Source: Clostridium merdae
Lineage (GTDB): Bacteria; Bacillota; Clostridia; Oscillospirales; Acutalibacteraceae
Direction of reading: 5' to 3'
NCBI RefSeq assembly: GCF_900176635.1
Contig: NZ_FXLN01000004.1
Location: forward strand, 496,001-560,000
Length of the DNA: 64,000 bases
This document shows positions 18,868 to 26,532 of this stretch, piece by piece. The notes under the pieces are model-generated. The model had not been told where the DNA came from, searched no databases, and was given only the letters and a program-made list of their open reading frames with translations. The position numbers and the translations under genes were made by a program. Position 1 is the stretch's first letter. The number at the start of each line of letters is the position of its first letter.

Positions 18868-19919
18868 AGATTTTGTATCAACTGAACAGCAAAATTAAAG
18901 ACCTAAAGCCCTATGAACCTTTAAAGGGAGATTTTCGCATCCGACTGGACGCCAATGAATCGTTTCTTTCTCTTCCCACCAACGTTATGACTGAGATTTT
19001 GGACACATTGGTACAAACAGATTTTAACCGTTACCCAGATTCTCTTGCGTTAAATTCTTGCCGTGCATTTGCGGCATATTACGGAGTTAATCCGGAATTG
19101 GTAACCGCGGGGAATGGCTCGGATGAGTTGATCTCTGTTCTAATTAGCACATTTCTTATGAAGGGCGATACGGTTGTGACGCTTTCACCCGATTTTACAA
19201 TGTACCGCTTTTATTCCTCGCTGGTAGAGGTACGTTGTATTGAGGTAGTAAAAAAGAGCAATTTCACCGTAGATGTAGATGAATTAATTACGGTTGTAAA
19301 CCAAACTAGTGCGAAAATGATTTTGTTTTCAAACCCCTGTAACCCAACCTCACTTGGTCTTACTCGGGAAGAGGTGCGAAAAATCATTAATTCCGTGAGT
19401 GCATTGGTTGTACTGGATGAAGCTTATATGGATTTTTGGGATCAATCTCTTTTACAAGAAGCCGACCAGTACGACAATCTGGTCATCCTGCGAACGTGCT
19501 CAAAGGCAATTGGCCTTGCGGCACTGCGAATCGGTTTTGCGGTTGCAAATGAAACAATCACTTCGGCAATTCGTGCTGTAAAGTCGCCTTATAATGTAAA
19601 TACTCTCACGCAGAGTGCGGCTTCGGTTATATTATCGAATTCAGAGATACTTAAAGAAGCGAGCAATCAAATTGTGTGCTCTCGTATATTACTATCGCAG
19701 CAACTAGAGAATTTATTAAAAAGGAAACCGAATCGTTTTGTTTTATTTCCTAGCTGTACAAATTTTGTATTCTTACGTTTGAACGATGCAAAAAGTGTAT
19801 ATGAACAGCTTTTATTAAAAGGAATTGCAGTTCGTTTCATGGGAGATTGTCTTCGTATCACTGCCGGAGCACCACAAGAGAATACAGAGCTAATTACTGC
19901 ACTGGAGCAAATTTTATAA
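18864..19919 (+). CDS. hisC: Histidinol-phosphate aminotransferase
   Basis: A PLP-dependent class I/II aminotransferase of 351 residues. It shows the HisC N-terminal LKPYEPLKG and RLDANESF, the NPCNPTSLG loop, DEAYMDFW and the PLP-lysine segment RTCSKAIGLAALRIGFA (Lys near residue 214). It converts imidazole-acetol phosphate to histidinol phosphate. The GTG at 18864 overlaps the hisD stop; a TTG at 18873 is an alternative. Later codons are more AT-rich than in hisD, without other signs of transfer. Confidence 0.93.
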   Translation: MKILYQLNSKIKDLKPYEPLKGDFRIRLDANESFLSLPTNVMTEILDTLVQTDFNRYPDSLALNSCRAFAAYYGVNPELVTAGNGSDELISVLISTFLMKGDTVVTLSPDFTMYRFYSSLVEVRCIEVVKKSNFTVDVDELITVVNQTSAKMILFSNPCNPTSLGLTREEVRKIINSVSALVVLDEAYMDFWDQSLLQEADQYDNLVILRTCSKAIGLAALRIGFAVANETITSAIRAVKSPYNVNTLTQSAASVILSNSEILKEASNQIVCSRILLSQQLENLLKRKPNRFVLFPSCTNFVFLRLNDAKSVYEQLLLKGIAVRFMGDCLRITAGAPQENTELITALEQIL

Positions 19920-19961
19920 TCATAGCGCAACAGTAGCTTGCACAAAAGAGGAGAACAGGCT

Positions 19962-20540
19962 ATGAGAACAGCAGAGCAATTTCGTAACACAAAAGAAACG
20001 GAAATTCGTGTTCAGTTGGCACTGGATGGCGGAGAGACAAAGATTACAACCGGTATCGGTTTTTTTGACCATATACTTCAGGCCTTTGCCACTCACGGTA
20101 ATTTTGGCTTGCAGGTTCAGGCAAAAGGCGATTTATATGTAGATGGTCACCACACGGTAGAGGATACCGGTATTGTACTCGGGAGGGCATTTCGCGAGGC
20201 CTTGGGGAATCGCTCTGGAATTGCAAGGTTTGGCAGCTTTTATGTGCCCATGGATGAATCACTGGCATTTGCGGCGGTTGATGTAAGCGGCAGGCCTTTT
20301 TTGGTATTTCAGGCAGAGTTCCCGCAGCAAACGATAGGAGCATATGATGCTTGCCTTACGGAGGAGTTCTTCCGCGCCTTTGCCATGAATGCAGAGCTTA
20401 CCCTACACACAAGGGTAGAATACGGAAAGAACTCGCACCATATGGTAGAGGCAATGTTTAAAGCTGTGGCACATGCTCTGCGTATTGCCATAGCGGAAAC
20501 AACACCGGGGCAGGTGCTTTCTACCAAAGGCAGCTTGTAA
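19962..20540 (+). CDS. hisB: Imidazoleglycerol-phosphate dehydratase
   Basis: HisB dehydrates IGP to imidazole-acetol phosphate with bound manganese. The metal-binding repeats are visible as GFFDHILQAFATHG, DGHHTVEDTG and NSHHMVEAMFKA. It is the monofunctional 192-residue form without a phosphatase domain. I start at ATG 19962, where AGAGGAG lies upstream; a TTG at 19938 would add eight residues before that site. The usual next gene, hisH, is missing: hisA begins 15 bases after the stop. Confidence 0.95.
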   Translation: MRTAEQFRNTKETEIRVQLALDGGETKITTGIGFFDHILQAFATHGNFGLQVQAKGDLYVDGHHTVEDTGIVLGRAFREALGNRSGIARFGSFYVPMDESLAFAAVDVSGRPFLVFQAEFPQQTIGAYDACLTEEFFRAFAMNAELTLHTRVEYGKNSHHMVEAMFKAVAHALRIAIAETTPGQVLSTKGSL

Positions 20541-20555
20541 GAAAGAGGGGATAGC

Positions 20556-21284
20556 ATGATTCTTCTTCCGGCAATTGATATAAAAGATGGCGAATGTGTT
20601 CGTTTGCGGCAGGGCGATTACGATACCGCGCACAAGGTGGCGCAAGACCCACTAGTAACCGCATTATCCTTTGCAAAATCTGGGGCAAAGTGGATTCATA
20701 TGGTCGATTTAGATGGCGCAAAAGCGAAGCAACCTGTTAATAGCGAAGTGTTCTTAAAAGCATTGGAATCTGGTCTTAAGGTTGAGGTTGGTGGGGGAAT
20801 ACGTACACTTGCAGATGTAGAGTATTACCTATCGCGTGGGATTTCCCGGGTAATACTTGGCTCGGTTGCTTTGTATGACCCATCGCTTGTTCAAGAAAGT
20901 GTGAAACGCTGGGGAGAAAAAATTGCAGTTGGTATTGATGCCAGAGAGGGAAAGGTTGCTGCCGAAGGGTGGACGAAAACCTCCAAAGTGGATTTTATTG
21001 AGCTTTCAAAGCAGATGGAGCAGGTTGGTGTAAAGTTTATAGTCTTTACAGATATAGCGAAAGATGGTATGCTGACCGGCCCAAATCTTGAGCAGCTTCA
21101 TCAATTGAACCAAGCAGTATCATGCCATATTATTGCAAGTGGCGGTATTGCAAATTTGCAAAATATTCAGGATTTATGCGCATTAGAGCTATATGGTGCC
21201 ATTTGCGGAAAATCACTTTACAGTGGCACGTTAAATTTAGAGGACGCAATTCGGGTAGCACAAGGAGAAAAACAGCATGTGTGA
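20556..21284 (+). CDS. hisA: Phosphoribosylformimino-5-aminoimidazole carboxamide ribotide isomerase
   Basis: The 242-residue TIM barrel begins MILLPAIDIKDGECVRLRQG, the HisA start with its catalytic Asp. It continues with KVEVGGGIRTLADVEYYL and the second catalytic segment VFTDIAKDGMLTGPN, then HIIASGGI. These residues are specific to HisA rather than HisF. It opens the sugar ring of ProFAR to PRFAR, the substrate of the HisH-HisF synthase. Neither of those two genes is in the window. It overlaps hisI by eight bases. Confidence 0.95.
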   Translation: MILLPAIDIKDGECVRLRQGDYDTAHKVAQDPLVTALSFAKSGAKWIHMVDLDGAKAKQPVNSEVFLKALESGLKVEVGGGIRTLADVEYYLSRGISRVILGSVALYDPSLVQESVKRWGEKIAVGIDAREGKVAAEGWTKTSKVDFIELSKQMEQVGVKFIVFTDIAKDGMLTGPNLEQLHQLNQAVSCHIIASGGIANLQNIQDLCALELYGAICGKSLYSGTLNLEDAIRVAQGEKQHV

Positions 21285-21633
21285 AAAGCTAAAAGCCTTT
21301 ACAGATAAAGATTTAAAATGCTTTTTTCAAAAAGCAGAACTGATTCCTGTAATCGTGCAGGAGAACTCGACAAAGAAAGTGCTCATGCTTGCTTATATGA
21401 ATCGGGAATCCTTGGCCAAAACGCTTGAAACAGGGTACACTTGGTTTTACAGCCGCTCCCGGCAAGAGCTTTGGAACAAAGGGGCTACCTCCGGGCATGT
21501 ACAAAAAATAGTGGAGCTTTATACCGACTGCGACGACGACACATTACTTGCAGTGGTGGAGCAAACCGGTGCTGCCTGCCATACGGGGAATCATAGCTGT
21601 TTTTACCGAACCATTGAGGAGGGAATGCAATGA
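21277..21633 (+). CDS. hisI: Phosphoribosyl-AMP cyclohydrolase
   Basis: HisI hydrolyses the adenine ring of PR-AMP using zinc. The core signature is intact: LMLAYMNRESLAKTLETG, then WNKGATSGHVQKI, the metal-binding DCDDDTLL and the zinc-ligand stretch QTGAACHTGNHSCFY. The 118-residue protein is monofunctional. hisE follows as a separate gene overlapping by four bases, rather than as the hisIE fusion of many bacteria. Confidence 0.95.
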   Translation: MCEKLKAFTDKDLKCFFQKAELIPVIVQENSTKKVLMLAYMNRESLAKTLETGYTWFYSRSRQELWNKGATSGHVQKIVELYTDCDDDTLLAVVEQTGAACHTGNHSCFYRTIEEGMQ

Positions 21634-21953
21634 ACGTGCTAGAAGAGCTATACCAAACTGTAGAAAGCCGAAAAACAGAGTATGCAGAGGGGTCTTATAC
21701 TCGCTACTTATTTGAAAAAGGGCTTGATAAGATTCTAAAAAAATGTGGTGAAGAATGCAGTGAGGTCATCATCGCCGCTAAAAATGGAGATAAAAAAGAA
21801 ACGGTGCTAGAGCTTTCAGACCTGTTGTATCACCTTACCGTCCTCATGGTAAATGAAGAAATATCATGGGAAGAGATTGAGGATGAGCTCAGCAGACGTG
21901 AGCTAAAAACAGGCAATCTAAAGCAGTTCCATCAGGTAGATAAAAACACATAA
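21630..21953 (+). CDS. hisE: Phosphoribosyl-ATP pyrophosphatase
   Basis: HisE removes pyrophosphate from PR-ATP. The 107-residue all-helical MazG-like protein carries the metal-binding motifs KKCGEECSEVIIAAKN and LELSDLLYHLTVLM. It is the last gene of the operon and is followed about 45 bases later by a strong bidirectional terminator. Confidence 0.95.
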   Translation: MNVLEELYQTVESRKTEYAEGSYTRYLFEKGLDKILKKCGEECSEVIIAAKNGDKKETVLELSDLLYHLTVLMVNEEISWEEIEDELSRRELKTGNLKQFHQVDKNT

Positions 21954-21998
21954 GATATAAAATTTGTCGCTGTGAATCCTTATAAAATGAATCAAACC

Positions 21999-22033
21999 AA
22001 AAGCTCACGGTATCTGTTTTACCGCGAGCTTTT
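21999..22033. terminator. Bidirectional terminator between hisE and the propeller gene
   Basis: AAAAGCTC plus CGGTA pair with TACCG plus GAGCTTTT around a seven-base loop, leaving A-runs and T-runs on the two sides. It serves the his operon (+) and the gene ending at 22081 (-). Confidence 0.88.
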
Positions 22034-22080
22034 ATAATATATCATCTATTTTTAGAGGGTTATCATGAAAGCAGTATAAA

Positions 22081-23004
22081 TTAACCAACCATCACCGCTC
22101 CTGCTGCGGTGCCGCCAATGGTTACCGTAGCGGTAACTGCCGCCGTATTTGTGTTAATAATCGATAGTGTGGAATCCCCCTCGTTGCATACTACTGCAAG
22201 AGGGTATGCCTTACTTGCAGCTACTGAACCGGGAAGAGAACCTACTGGAATGCGGCTAGTAACTTTTTTGCTGTATAAATCAACGACAGCTGCCTTGTTT
22301 TCGTTTTTCAGGGAAATAAGGCAATGTTGCTCCCCGTTAATAAAGGCGATTCCACTCGGGGCGGAGTCTAAGCGAACCTCTTCTTTTGCCACATTATTAT
22401 ACGTATCAATCAAAATTAGGCTGTCGCTCTCTTGCCCGGCTTCAAGCACAGTTGGCACTGTACGAGCCGAGACAATATGATTGGGTGAACTACCGGATTT
22501 CAGCAGATGAATAACAGCATGAGACTGCAAATCCACAGCTGCGGTTTGGTCAAGAGAGGGTAAGGTTAAATAAGCGGTTCTGCCGTTTGGTACAACAGTC
22601 ACGCTAGATGCAGGAGCAGGGAGTGATATGGAGGAAACCTCCTCCAAGGTATGGGCATCCATTACCAGTAACACCGGATTTGTATCAAACACGACATAGA
22701 GAAAGCTGCCGCAGGGGGAAACAGCCAACGCTTTTGGGGAATGTGAGAGCTTTTTGGTATCCATCTTGTTTTCATGGGTTAAATCCAGCTTCTGAATGGT
22801 TTTAGAAATGTAATTAGCCACATAAGCACAACTGCTGTTCGGGCTCATGGCAATACCATATGGATCTGAATCTTCACCGCAAGAAATTTGCATGGTCTGT
22901 TTTTCGTCAGCAATATCTACTACTGCGATTCTTTTGTTACTTCTGTCGCAAATGTAGACCAAAGGGTGGCAGCAATATACAAGGCTGTCAGAATACAAAG
23001 ACAT
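22081..23004 (-). CDS. YVTN/SMP30-like beta-propeller protein
   Basis: The product has about 307 residues made of roughly seven repeats of about 42 residues with the pattern PxGIAxSPxGxxxYVAN...xxVVDL, for instance DPYGIAMSPNSSCAYVANY and PKALAVSPCGSFLYVVFD. This is a YVTN-type propeller, known from surface-layer and lactonase-like proteins. No signal peptide or membrane segment is seen, so the location is unclear. I chose the ATG at 23004 (MSLYSDSLVYC) because AAGGAG lies 8 bases upstream. Upstream in-frame ATGs at 23028 and 23100 lack such a site. No functional partner lies nearby. The role is unknown. Confidence 0.8.
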   Translation of the reverse strand: MSLYSDSLVYCCHPLVYICDRSNKRIAVVDIADEKQTMQISCGEDSDPYGIAMSPNSSCAYVANYISKTIQKLDLTHENKMDTKKLSHSPKALAVSPCGSFLYVVFDTNPVLLVMDAHTLEEVSSISLPAPASSVTVVPNGRTAYLTLPSLDQTAAVDLQSHAVIHLLKSGSSPNHIVSARTVPTVLEAGQESDSLILIDTYNNVAKEEVRLDSAPSGIAFINGEQHCLISLKNENKAAVVDLYSKKVTSRIPVGSLPGSVAASKAYPLAVVCNEGDSTLSIINTNTAAVTATVTIGGTAAGAVMVG

Positions 23005-23380
23005 TTCGCAAGTCTCCTTACTATTCATTTCAGTTTCATGGTTCAGTATATGTTCCAGTGTGAAGAGGTGTTTATATGCCAACCGGTAAACAGAGAGCAC
23101 GAAATGCCTATTGGTAGCAATGATTCAAAGTAGAATTGTGTCATATGTCATTCGAAAAGCATGACCTTTGTGTATTAAGTTGAAGTTTTTGAAAGAGTTC
23201 ACTCCCATTCATTTAACATCTCGTTTATTTTCGTACACGTCGTAGCCTTATTATCCGTGGAATCGTATACCCGAATATGCGAAGTTAACGGTTTTGTATT
23301 TTGCAGTGTTTCCCGTGTGCAAATTCAATTTTTGAGGTATAACTTGATTACTGCAAGTGATTATTTCTAAGATATAGCCC
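23005..23380. other. Non-coding stretch upstream of the propeller gene
   Basis: About 375 bases with no credible reading frame. It should hold the promoter of the propeller gene on the minus strand, but no SigA boxes with proper spacing stand out. A sporulation-type promoter is possible and not demonstrable by eye. Confidence 0.35.
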
Positions 23381-23426
23381 AAAAGACCTGTCATCCTTTT
23401 TCGTGATGACAGGTCTTTTGTTCTTT
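23381..23426. terminator. Strong hairpin terminator
   Basis: AAAAGACCTGTCATC (23381-23395) pairs with GATGACAGGTCTTTT (23405-23419). A T-rich run follows on the plus strand and TTTT on the minus strand. The last codons of the minus-strand ORF at 23391-23681 run into the hairpin. Confidence 0.8.
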
Positions 23427-23681
23427 TTTAGCAGATTTTTGTTCGAATAATAGCAGCTCCAGCAGGCATGCAAGCTTAAGATTATCCGTAATAAGCTGAA
23501 AGTGCGGCTCGCCCGGTTGGGTTTGTATTCGAACGGCTTGTAAAACGGCGACTTTTCTTTTGCTGCCTGGCTGTAAACGAAGCCGGTATTCACAATCATC
23601 CACTGGAACGGTTACTTCATAGCTGGCATCCAAGGGGGTGGAATGAACCTTGTTGCTGCAAATAGTGCAGCATAAAATCAT
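23391..23681 (-). CDS. Small hypothetical protein with CxxC motif (uncertain)
   Basis: This 96-residue reading frame starts MILCCTICSNKVHS and has an alternating beta-like middle (YEVTVPVDDCEYRLRLQPGS) and a leucine-rich helix (LKLACLLELLLFEQ). The pattern looks like a real protein with a possible zinc-ribbon start. However, its ATG has no ribosome-binding site. A good site (GGAAGG) lies upstream of another ATG at about 23713 in a different frame, which closes after about 31 codons. A sequencing or natural frameshift could join the two. The C-terminus runs into the terminator. No family recognised. Confidence 0.45.
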   Translation of the reverse strand: MILCCTICSNKVHSTPLDASYEVTVPVDDCEYRLRLQPGSKRKVAVLQAVRIQTQPGEPHFQLITDNLKLACLLELLLFEQKSAKKEQKTCHHEKG

Positions 23682-23736
23682 ATTGGTCTTGATAAAGCTG
23701 ACGAATAAACATCTTTTTTTATCCTTCCATACATAA

Positions 23737-23775
23737 TTAGGCTACCAATAGCCTAATAGTAGCATGCGTAGCCTA
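23737..23775. promoter_or_regulatory. Inverted repeat, candidate operator upstream of the Xre gene
   Basis: TTAGGCTA, spacer CCAA, TAGCCTAA (23737-23756) is a perfect palindrome. A third copy of the half-site, TAGCCTA, is at 23769-23775. It lies between the minus-strand ORF and the Xre regulator, the expected position for an autoregulatory site. Confidence 0.55.
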
Positions 23776-23833
23776 TTTTTTCAAGTGTTTTTTTATATTC
23801 TTAAGATAAGTAATAAATACAGGAGTGAACGCA

Positions 23834-24076
23834 ATGACTACAACAGAAGCGATTCGTAACCGTATTCTGCAACTTAGTGAAGAAAAGAATATATCCATTA
23901 ATAAACTGGCTAATATTTCTGCTCTTCCGCCATCTTCGCTTAAAAATATTTTGTATGGAAAAAGTCAGAACCCAAAAATTCTTACTATTAAAATGCTTTG
24001 TGACGGTTTGAACATTACTTTAGGGGAATTTTTCAGTGCAAAAGAGTTTGATAATCTTGAGCAGGAGCTAAAATAA
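23834..24076 (+). CDS. Small Xre-family helix-turn-helix regulator
   Basis: The 80-residue protein is almost entirely one HTH_XRE domain: EAIRNRILQLSEEKNISINK, then LANISALPPSSLKNILYGKS and TIKMLCDGLNITLGEFF. Such small proteins act as DNA-binding repressors, often controlling themselves. The ATG at 23834 is preferred, with AGGAG eight bases upstream; a GTG at 23825 overlaps that site. The TAGGCTA palindrome upstream is its likely target. No toxin or phage partner is recognisable next to it. A strong terminator follows directly. Confidence 0.88.
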   Translation: MTTTEAIRNRILQLSEEKNISINKLANISALPPSSLKNILYGKSQNPKILTIKMLCDGLNITLGEFFSAKEFDNLEQELK

Positions 24077-24116
24077 AAGGCATTGCCGAATCTATCGGCA
24101 ATGCCTTTTGGCTTTT
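24075..24116. terminator. Bidirectional terminator between the Xre and GNAT genes
   Basis: AAAAGGCATTGCCGA (24075-24089) and TCGGCAATGCCTTTT (24095-24109) form a perfect 15-base stem with a five-base loop; T-runs flank it in both directions. Confidence 0.92.
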
Positions 24117-24623
24117 TTATTCTCGAATAAGGGAATAGAGTTTCATATCTAGTACTTCTCCGTTTTTAATAGCATTTTTTCGAAGAATGCCCTCCAGAGT
24201 AAAACCGGCTTTTTGGAGTATACGACAGGAGGCAGTGTTATAGGCAAATGGTTCGGCAAAAATACGGAGAATATCACTATTCTCAAATACATAGTTGCAG
24301 GTTTGCTGCACGGCTTTTGTACCAATCCCCTGCCCCCAGTAAGGCTCTGCAATGTAATACCCTAGCTCCGCAGTGCGAAAATGAATGTTCGCCTGCCGGA
24401 ACACGGCGATGCTACCAACTGCTTTGCCGTTTACATCAACGGTAAAGGCATATTGGCTGCCCGGTTCAGCGCCGAGCATGGCGCGAATGTAGTTTTCCGC
24501 ATCGGCAAGTGTGTAAGGGTAGGGCAGACCATCCCGCAGGTTTTTTAATATATTCGGGTTGTTTAGTGCAGCGGCCAAATCGGCTGCGTCGCTTAACCTC
24601 CAAGTGCGAATAGTGCCTACCAT
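24117..24623 (-). CDS. GNAT family N-acetyltransferase, RimJ/RimL type
   Basis: A 168-residue acetyltransferase. It begins TIRTWRLSDAADLAAALN and has the acetyl-CoA-binding region AELGYYIAEPYWGQGIGTKA (motif A, QGIGTKA). It ends with the typical NTASCRILQKAGFTLEGILR. This subgroup acetylates protein N-termini or small molecules; the substrate cannot be named. The ATG is preceded by AAGGGG on the minus strand. It stands 30 bases downstream of the RluA gene on the same strand, so they may be co-transcribed. Confidence 0.9.
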   Translation of the reverse strand: MVGTIRTWRLSDAADLAAALNNPNILKNLRDGLPYPYTLADAENYIRAMLGAEPGSQYAFTVDVNGKAVGSIAVFRQANIHFRTAELGYYIAEPYWGQGIGTKAVQQTCNYVFENSDILRIFAEPFAYNTASCRILQKAGFTLEGILRKNAIKNGEVLDMKLYSLIRE

Positions 24624-24653
24624 CTCATACCCCTTCTTCCTAAAGTAAGTGAT

Positions 24654-25610
24654 TTAAAATGAATAAAAGTCCTTTAAAAACCAGATTTCTTTTGCCTCAA
24701 ATTCTCGTTGGTTCAAGTAATCTAAAATTCCTGCCGGGGTAGAAAACTCGAACTTTAGCTTGTAGGAGTAAAGTGCCTGATAGGGAAACCCAGTTTTTTT
24801 GTTCTCACGGTTTGTTCCGTATTTGCCGTCTCCCGCCAAGGGGTGCCCAATGGATGCCATATGCGCCCGGATTTGGTGAGTACGCCCGGTGAGCAGGTCA
24901 ATCTCCAACAGGCTGTAAGAGGCTCGCTCCTCTAGTACGCGGTAGCGGGTACGAATACTCTTTGCGCCCGGCGCACCATGATTGGAAATGTACACTCGGT
25001 TTTGGCTTTCATTTTTCTCAAGGTAGCCTTCTAAAGTAGCCGATTTTTCTTTCATGCGCCCACACACAATGCATAAGTACAGCTTTTTCAGCTCACGGTT
25101 CTTTACCTTTTCATTTAAGATTCGTAAAGACTCTGCGTTTTTTGCCGCCATTACTATGCCGCCGGTATTGCGGTCAATTCGGTTTACAAGTGCTGGCGCA
25201 AAGCTGTTTTCTTCCTGCGGGCGGTATTCACCTTTGTTATAAAGATAATGCTGCACACGTGCGATTAAAGAATCAAAGTGGTAGTTTTCATCTGGGTGAA
25301 CAATCAGTCCAGGCTTTTTATCCAGAATTAGAATGTTTTCATCTTCAAATAGAATATTCAGCTTCAGTGGTGCTTTTAAAAAATCGTAATCCTCCGGCTC
25401 TTGCTGAAAGAACTCATCCTTTAAATACATGGTCAAAACATCACCTGCATTTAAACGGGATGAAATATCGCATCGCTTTCCATTGAGCTTAATGTCCTTT
25501 TTGCGAATACTCTTGTAAAGCATTGCCTGCGGCAGGTTGCGGTAGGTTTTGGTCAAGAATTTATCAAGACGCTGGCCAGCGTCGTTATCACCAATGGTAA
25601 CGGATTTCAT
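24654..25610 (-). CDS. RluA family 23S rRNA pseudouridine synthase with S4 domain
   Basis: The 318-residue protein has an N-terminal S4 RNA-binding domain (AGQRLDKFLTKTYRNLPQ, then IKLNGKRCD) followed by the RluA catalytic domain. This includes ILDKKPGLIVHPDENY, the catalytic Asp motif NRIDRNTGGIVMAAKN and LLTGRTHQIRAHMASIGHPL. It isomerises uridines in rRNA; the RluC/RluD-type subfamily is likely, but the exact site cannot be told. A second RluA-type gene lies at 62972-63853. An SigA-type promoter is visible just upstream. Confidence 0.93.
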   Translation of the reverse strand: MKSVTIGDNDAGQRLDKFLTKTYRNLPQAMLYKSIRKKDIKLNGKRCDISSRLNAGDVLTMYLKDEFFQQEPEDYDFLKAPLKLNILFEDENILILDKKPGLIVHPDENYHFDSLIARVQHYLYNKGEYRPQEENSFAPALVNRIDRNTGGIVMAAKNAESLRILNEKVKNRELKKLYLCIVCGRMKEKSATLEGYLEKNESQNRVYISNHGAPGAKSIRTRYRVLEERASYSLLEIDLLTGRTHQIRAHMASIGHPLAGDGKYGTNRENKKTGFPYQALYSYKLKFEFSTPAGILDYLNQREFEAKEIWFLKDFYSF

Positions 25611-25641
25611 ATGGTATCCCCTTAAACTTATTTACTGTTTT

Positions 25642-25669
25642 AGTATAGCATAAAATCGGTTTGTGTTAA
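25642..25669 (-). promoter_or_regulatory. Promoter of the RluA gene (minus strand)
   Basis: On the minus strand TTAACA, a 16-base spacer and TATACT, with TG one base before the -10. It lies about 30 bases upstream of the start codon. Confidence 0.65.
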
Positions 25670-25773
25670 AAGAGAAATGTGCTTTAAATTCGCATTGTTT
25701 TGCACAGTAATCAAGAACTGCTCTTTGCCTTATTTGAACCAGTTGATAGGTATGTTTTTTTACGATTCTATGG

Positions 25774-25779
25774 TATAAT
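25774..25779 (+). promoter_or_regulatory. Extended -10 promoter element before pyrE
   Basis: TGGTATAAT gives an extended -10 (TATAAT at 25774-25779). No good -35 is visible. The leader to pyrE is about 120 bases and shows no obvious PyrR-type attenuator. Confidence 0.5.
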
Positions 25780-25908
25780 CTTTTTTTAGAGATACTGCCT
25801 AAAATTCGTGCGAATGAAGATAAACTGACGATAATTAGTATTTAGAAAAAAGCAGTGTTATCAAAAGGCACAACGCAGTGGATATGAAAAAAAGGGGACA
25901 GCAAATCG

Positions 25909-26487
25909 ATGATTACACAAGAAAGAGTTCTCGAAGTTTTAAAAGAAGCCAACGTTCTTTTGGAGGGGCATTTTCGCCTTACCTCTGGCCGCCACAGTAA
26001 CCGTTACCTGCAATGTGCAAAGGTGTTCCGCAATACCAAATATAGTGAGGAGCTTTGCGGTGCGTTGGCAGAGCATTTTGCGAATGATGGTGTTGAGGTA
26101 GTCATCGGCCCTGCTATGGGTGCGGTGCAAATGGCTTACGAGGTTAGCCGTGCGCTGAAATGTGAAAACTTTTTTGCTGAAAGAGAAGACGGAGCAATGA
26201 CACTTCGCCGTGGCTTTGCAATTACCCCCGGACAGAAGATTTTAATAGTAGAGGATGTAGTTACCACAGGTGGCTCCGTTCGTGAGGTTATTGAGCTGGT
26301 TCGCGCAGCGGGTGGCGATTTGGTTGGCGTTGGTTCTATTGTAGACAGAACCGGCGGAAAAATTGATTTTGGTGTACCGTTCCGCTCCGTTATCTCTCTT
26401 GAGGTTGAATCGTGGGAGCCGGAAGACTGCCCTATTTGCAAAGAGGGTAAGCTGGAGCTGGTCAAGCCCGGCAGCCGTAAGGTATAA
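25909..26487 (+). CDS. pyrE: Orotate phosphoribosyltransferase
   Basis: PyrE joins orotate to PRPP to make OMP. The 192-residue protein has HFRLTSGRHSNRYLQCAKVF, GPAMGAVQMAYEVSRAL, FAEREDGAMTLRRGF and the PRPP-binding motif ILIVEDVVTTGGSVREV. The C-terminus carries a short CPICKEG segment seen in the longer Clostridia-type PyrE. It is separated from other pyr genes; radC follows after about 45 bases. The ATG has an AAAGGGG-type ribosome-binding site. Confidence 0.95.
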   Translation: MITQERVLEVLKEANVLLEGHFRLTSGRHSNRYLQCAKVFRNTKYSEELCGALAEHFANDGVEVVIGPAMGAVQMAYEVSRALKCENFFAEREDGAMTLRRGFAITPGQKILIVEDVVTTGGSVREVIELVRAAGGDLVGVGSIVDRTGGKIDFGVPFRSVISLEVESWEPEDCPICKEGKLELVKPGSRKV

Positions 26488-26532
26488 GCCACAGGCACAA
26501 TACCCCATTCCTTTTAGAAAGGCGGAGTGCGA

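Noticed and set aside
22034..25610. Genomic island or prophage remnant between the his operon and pyrE
   Set aside because: No integrase, tRNA, direct repeats or phage genes. Mixed strands and small genes alone do not make an island.
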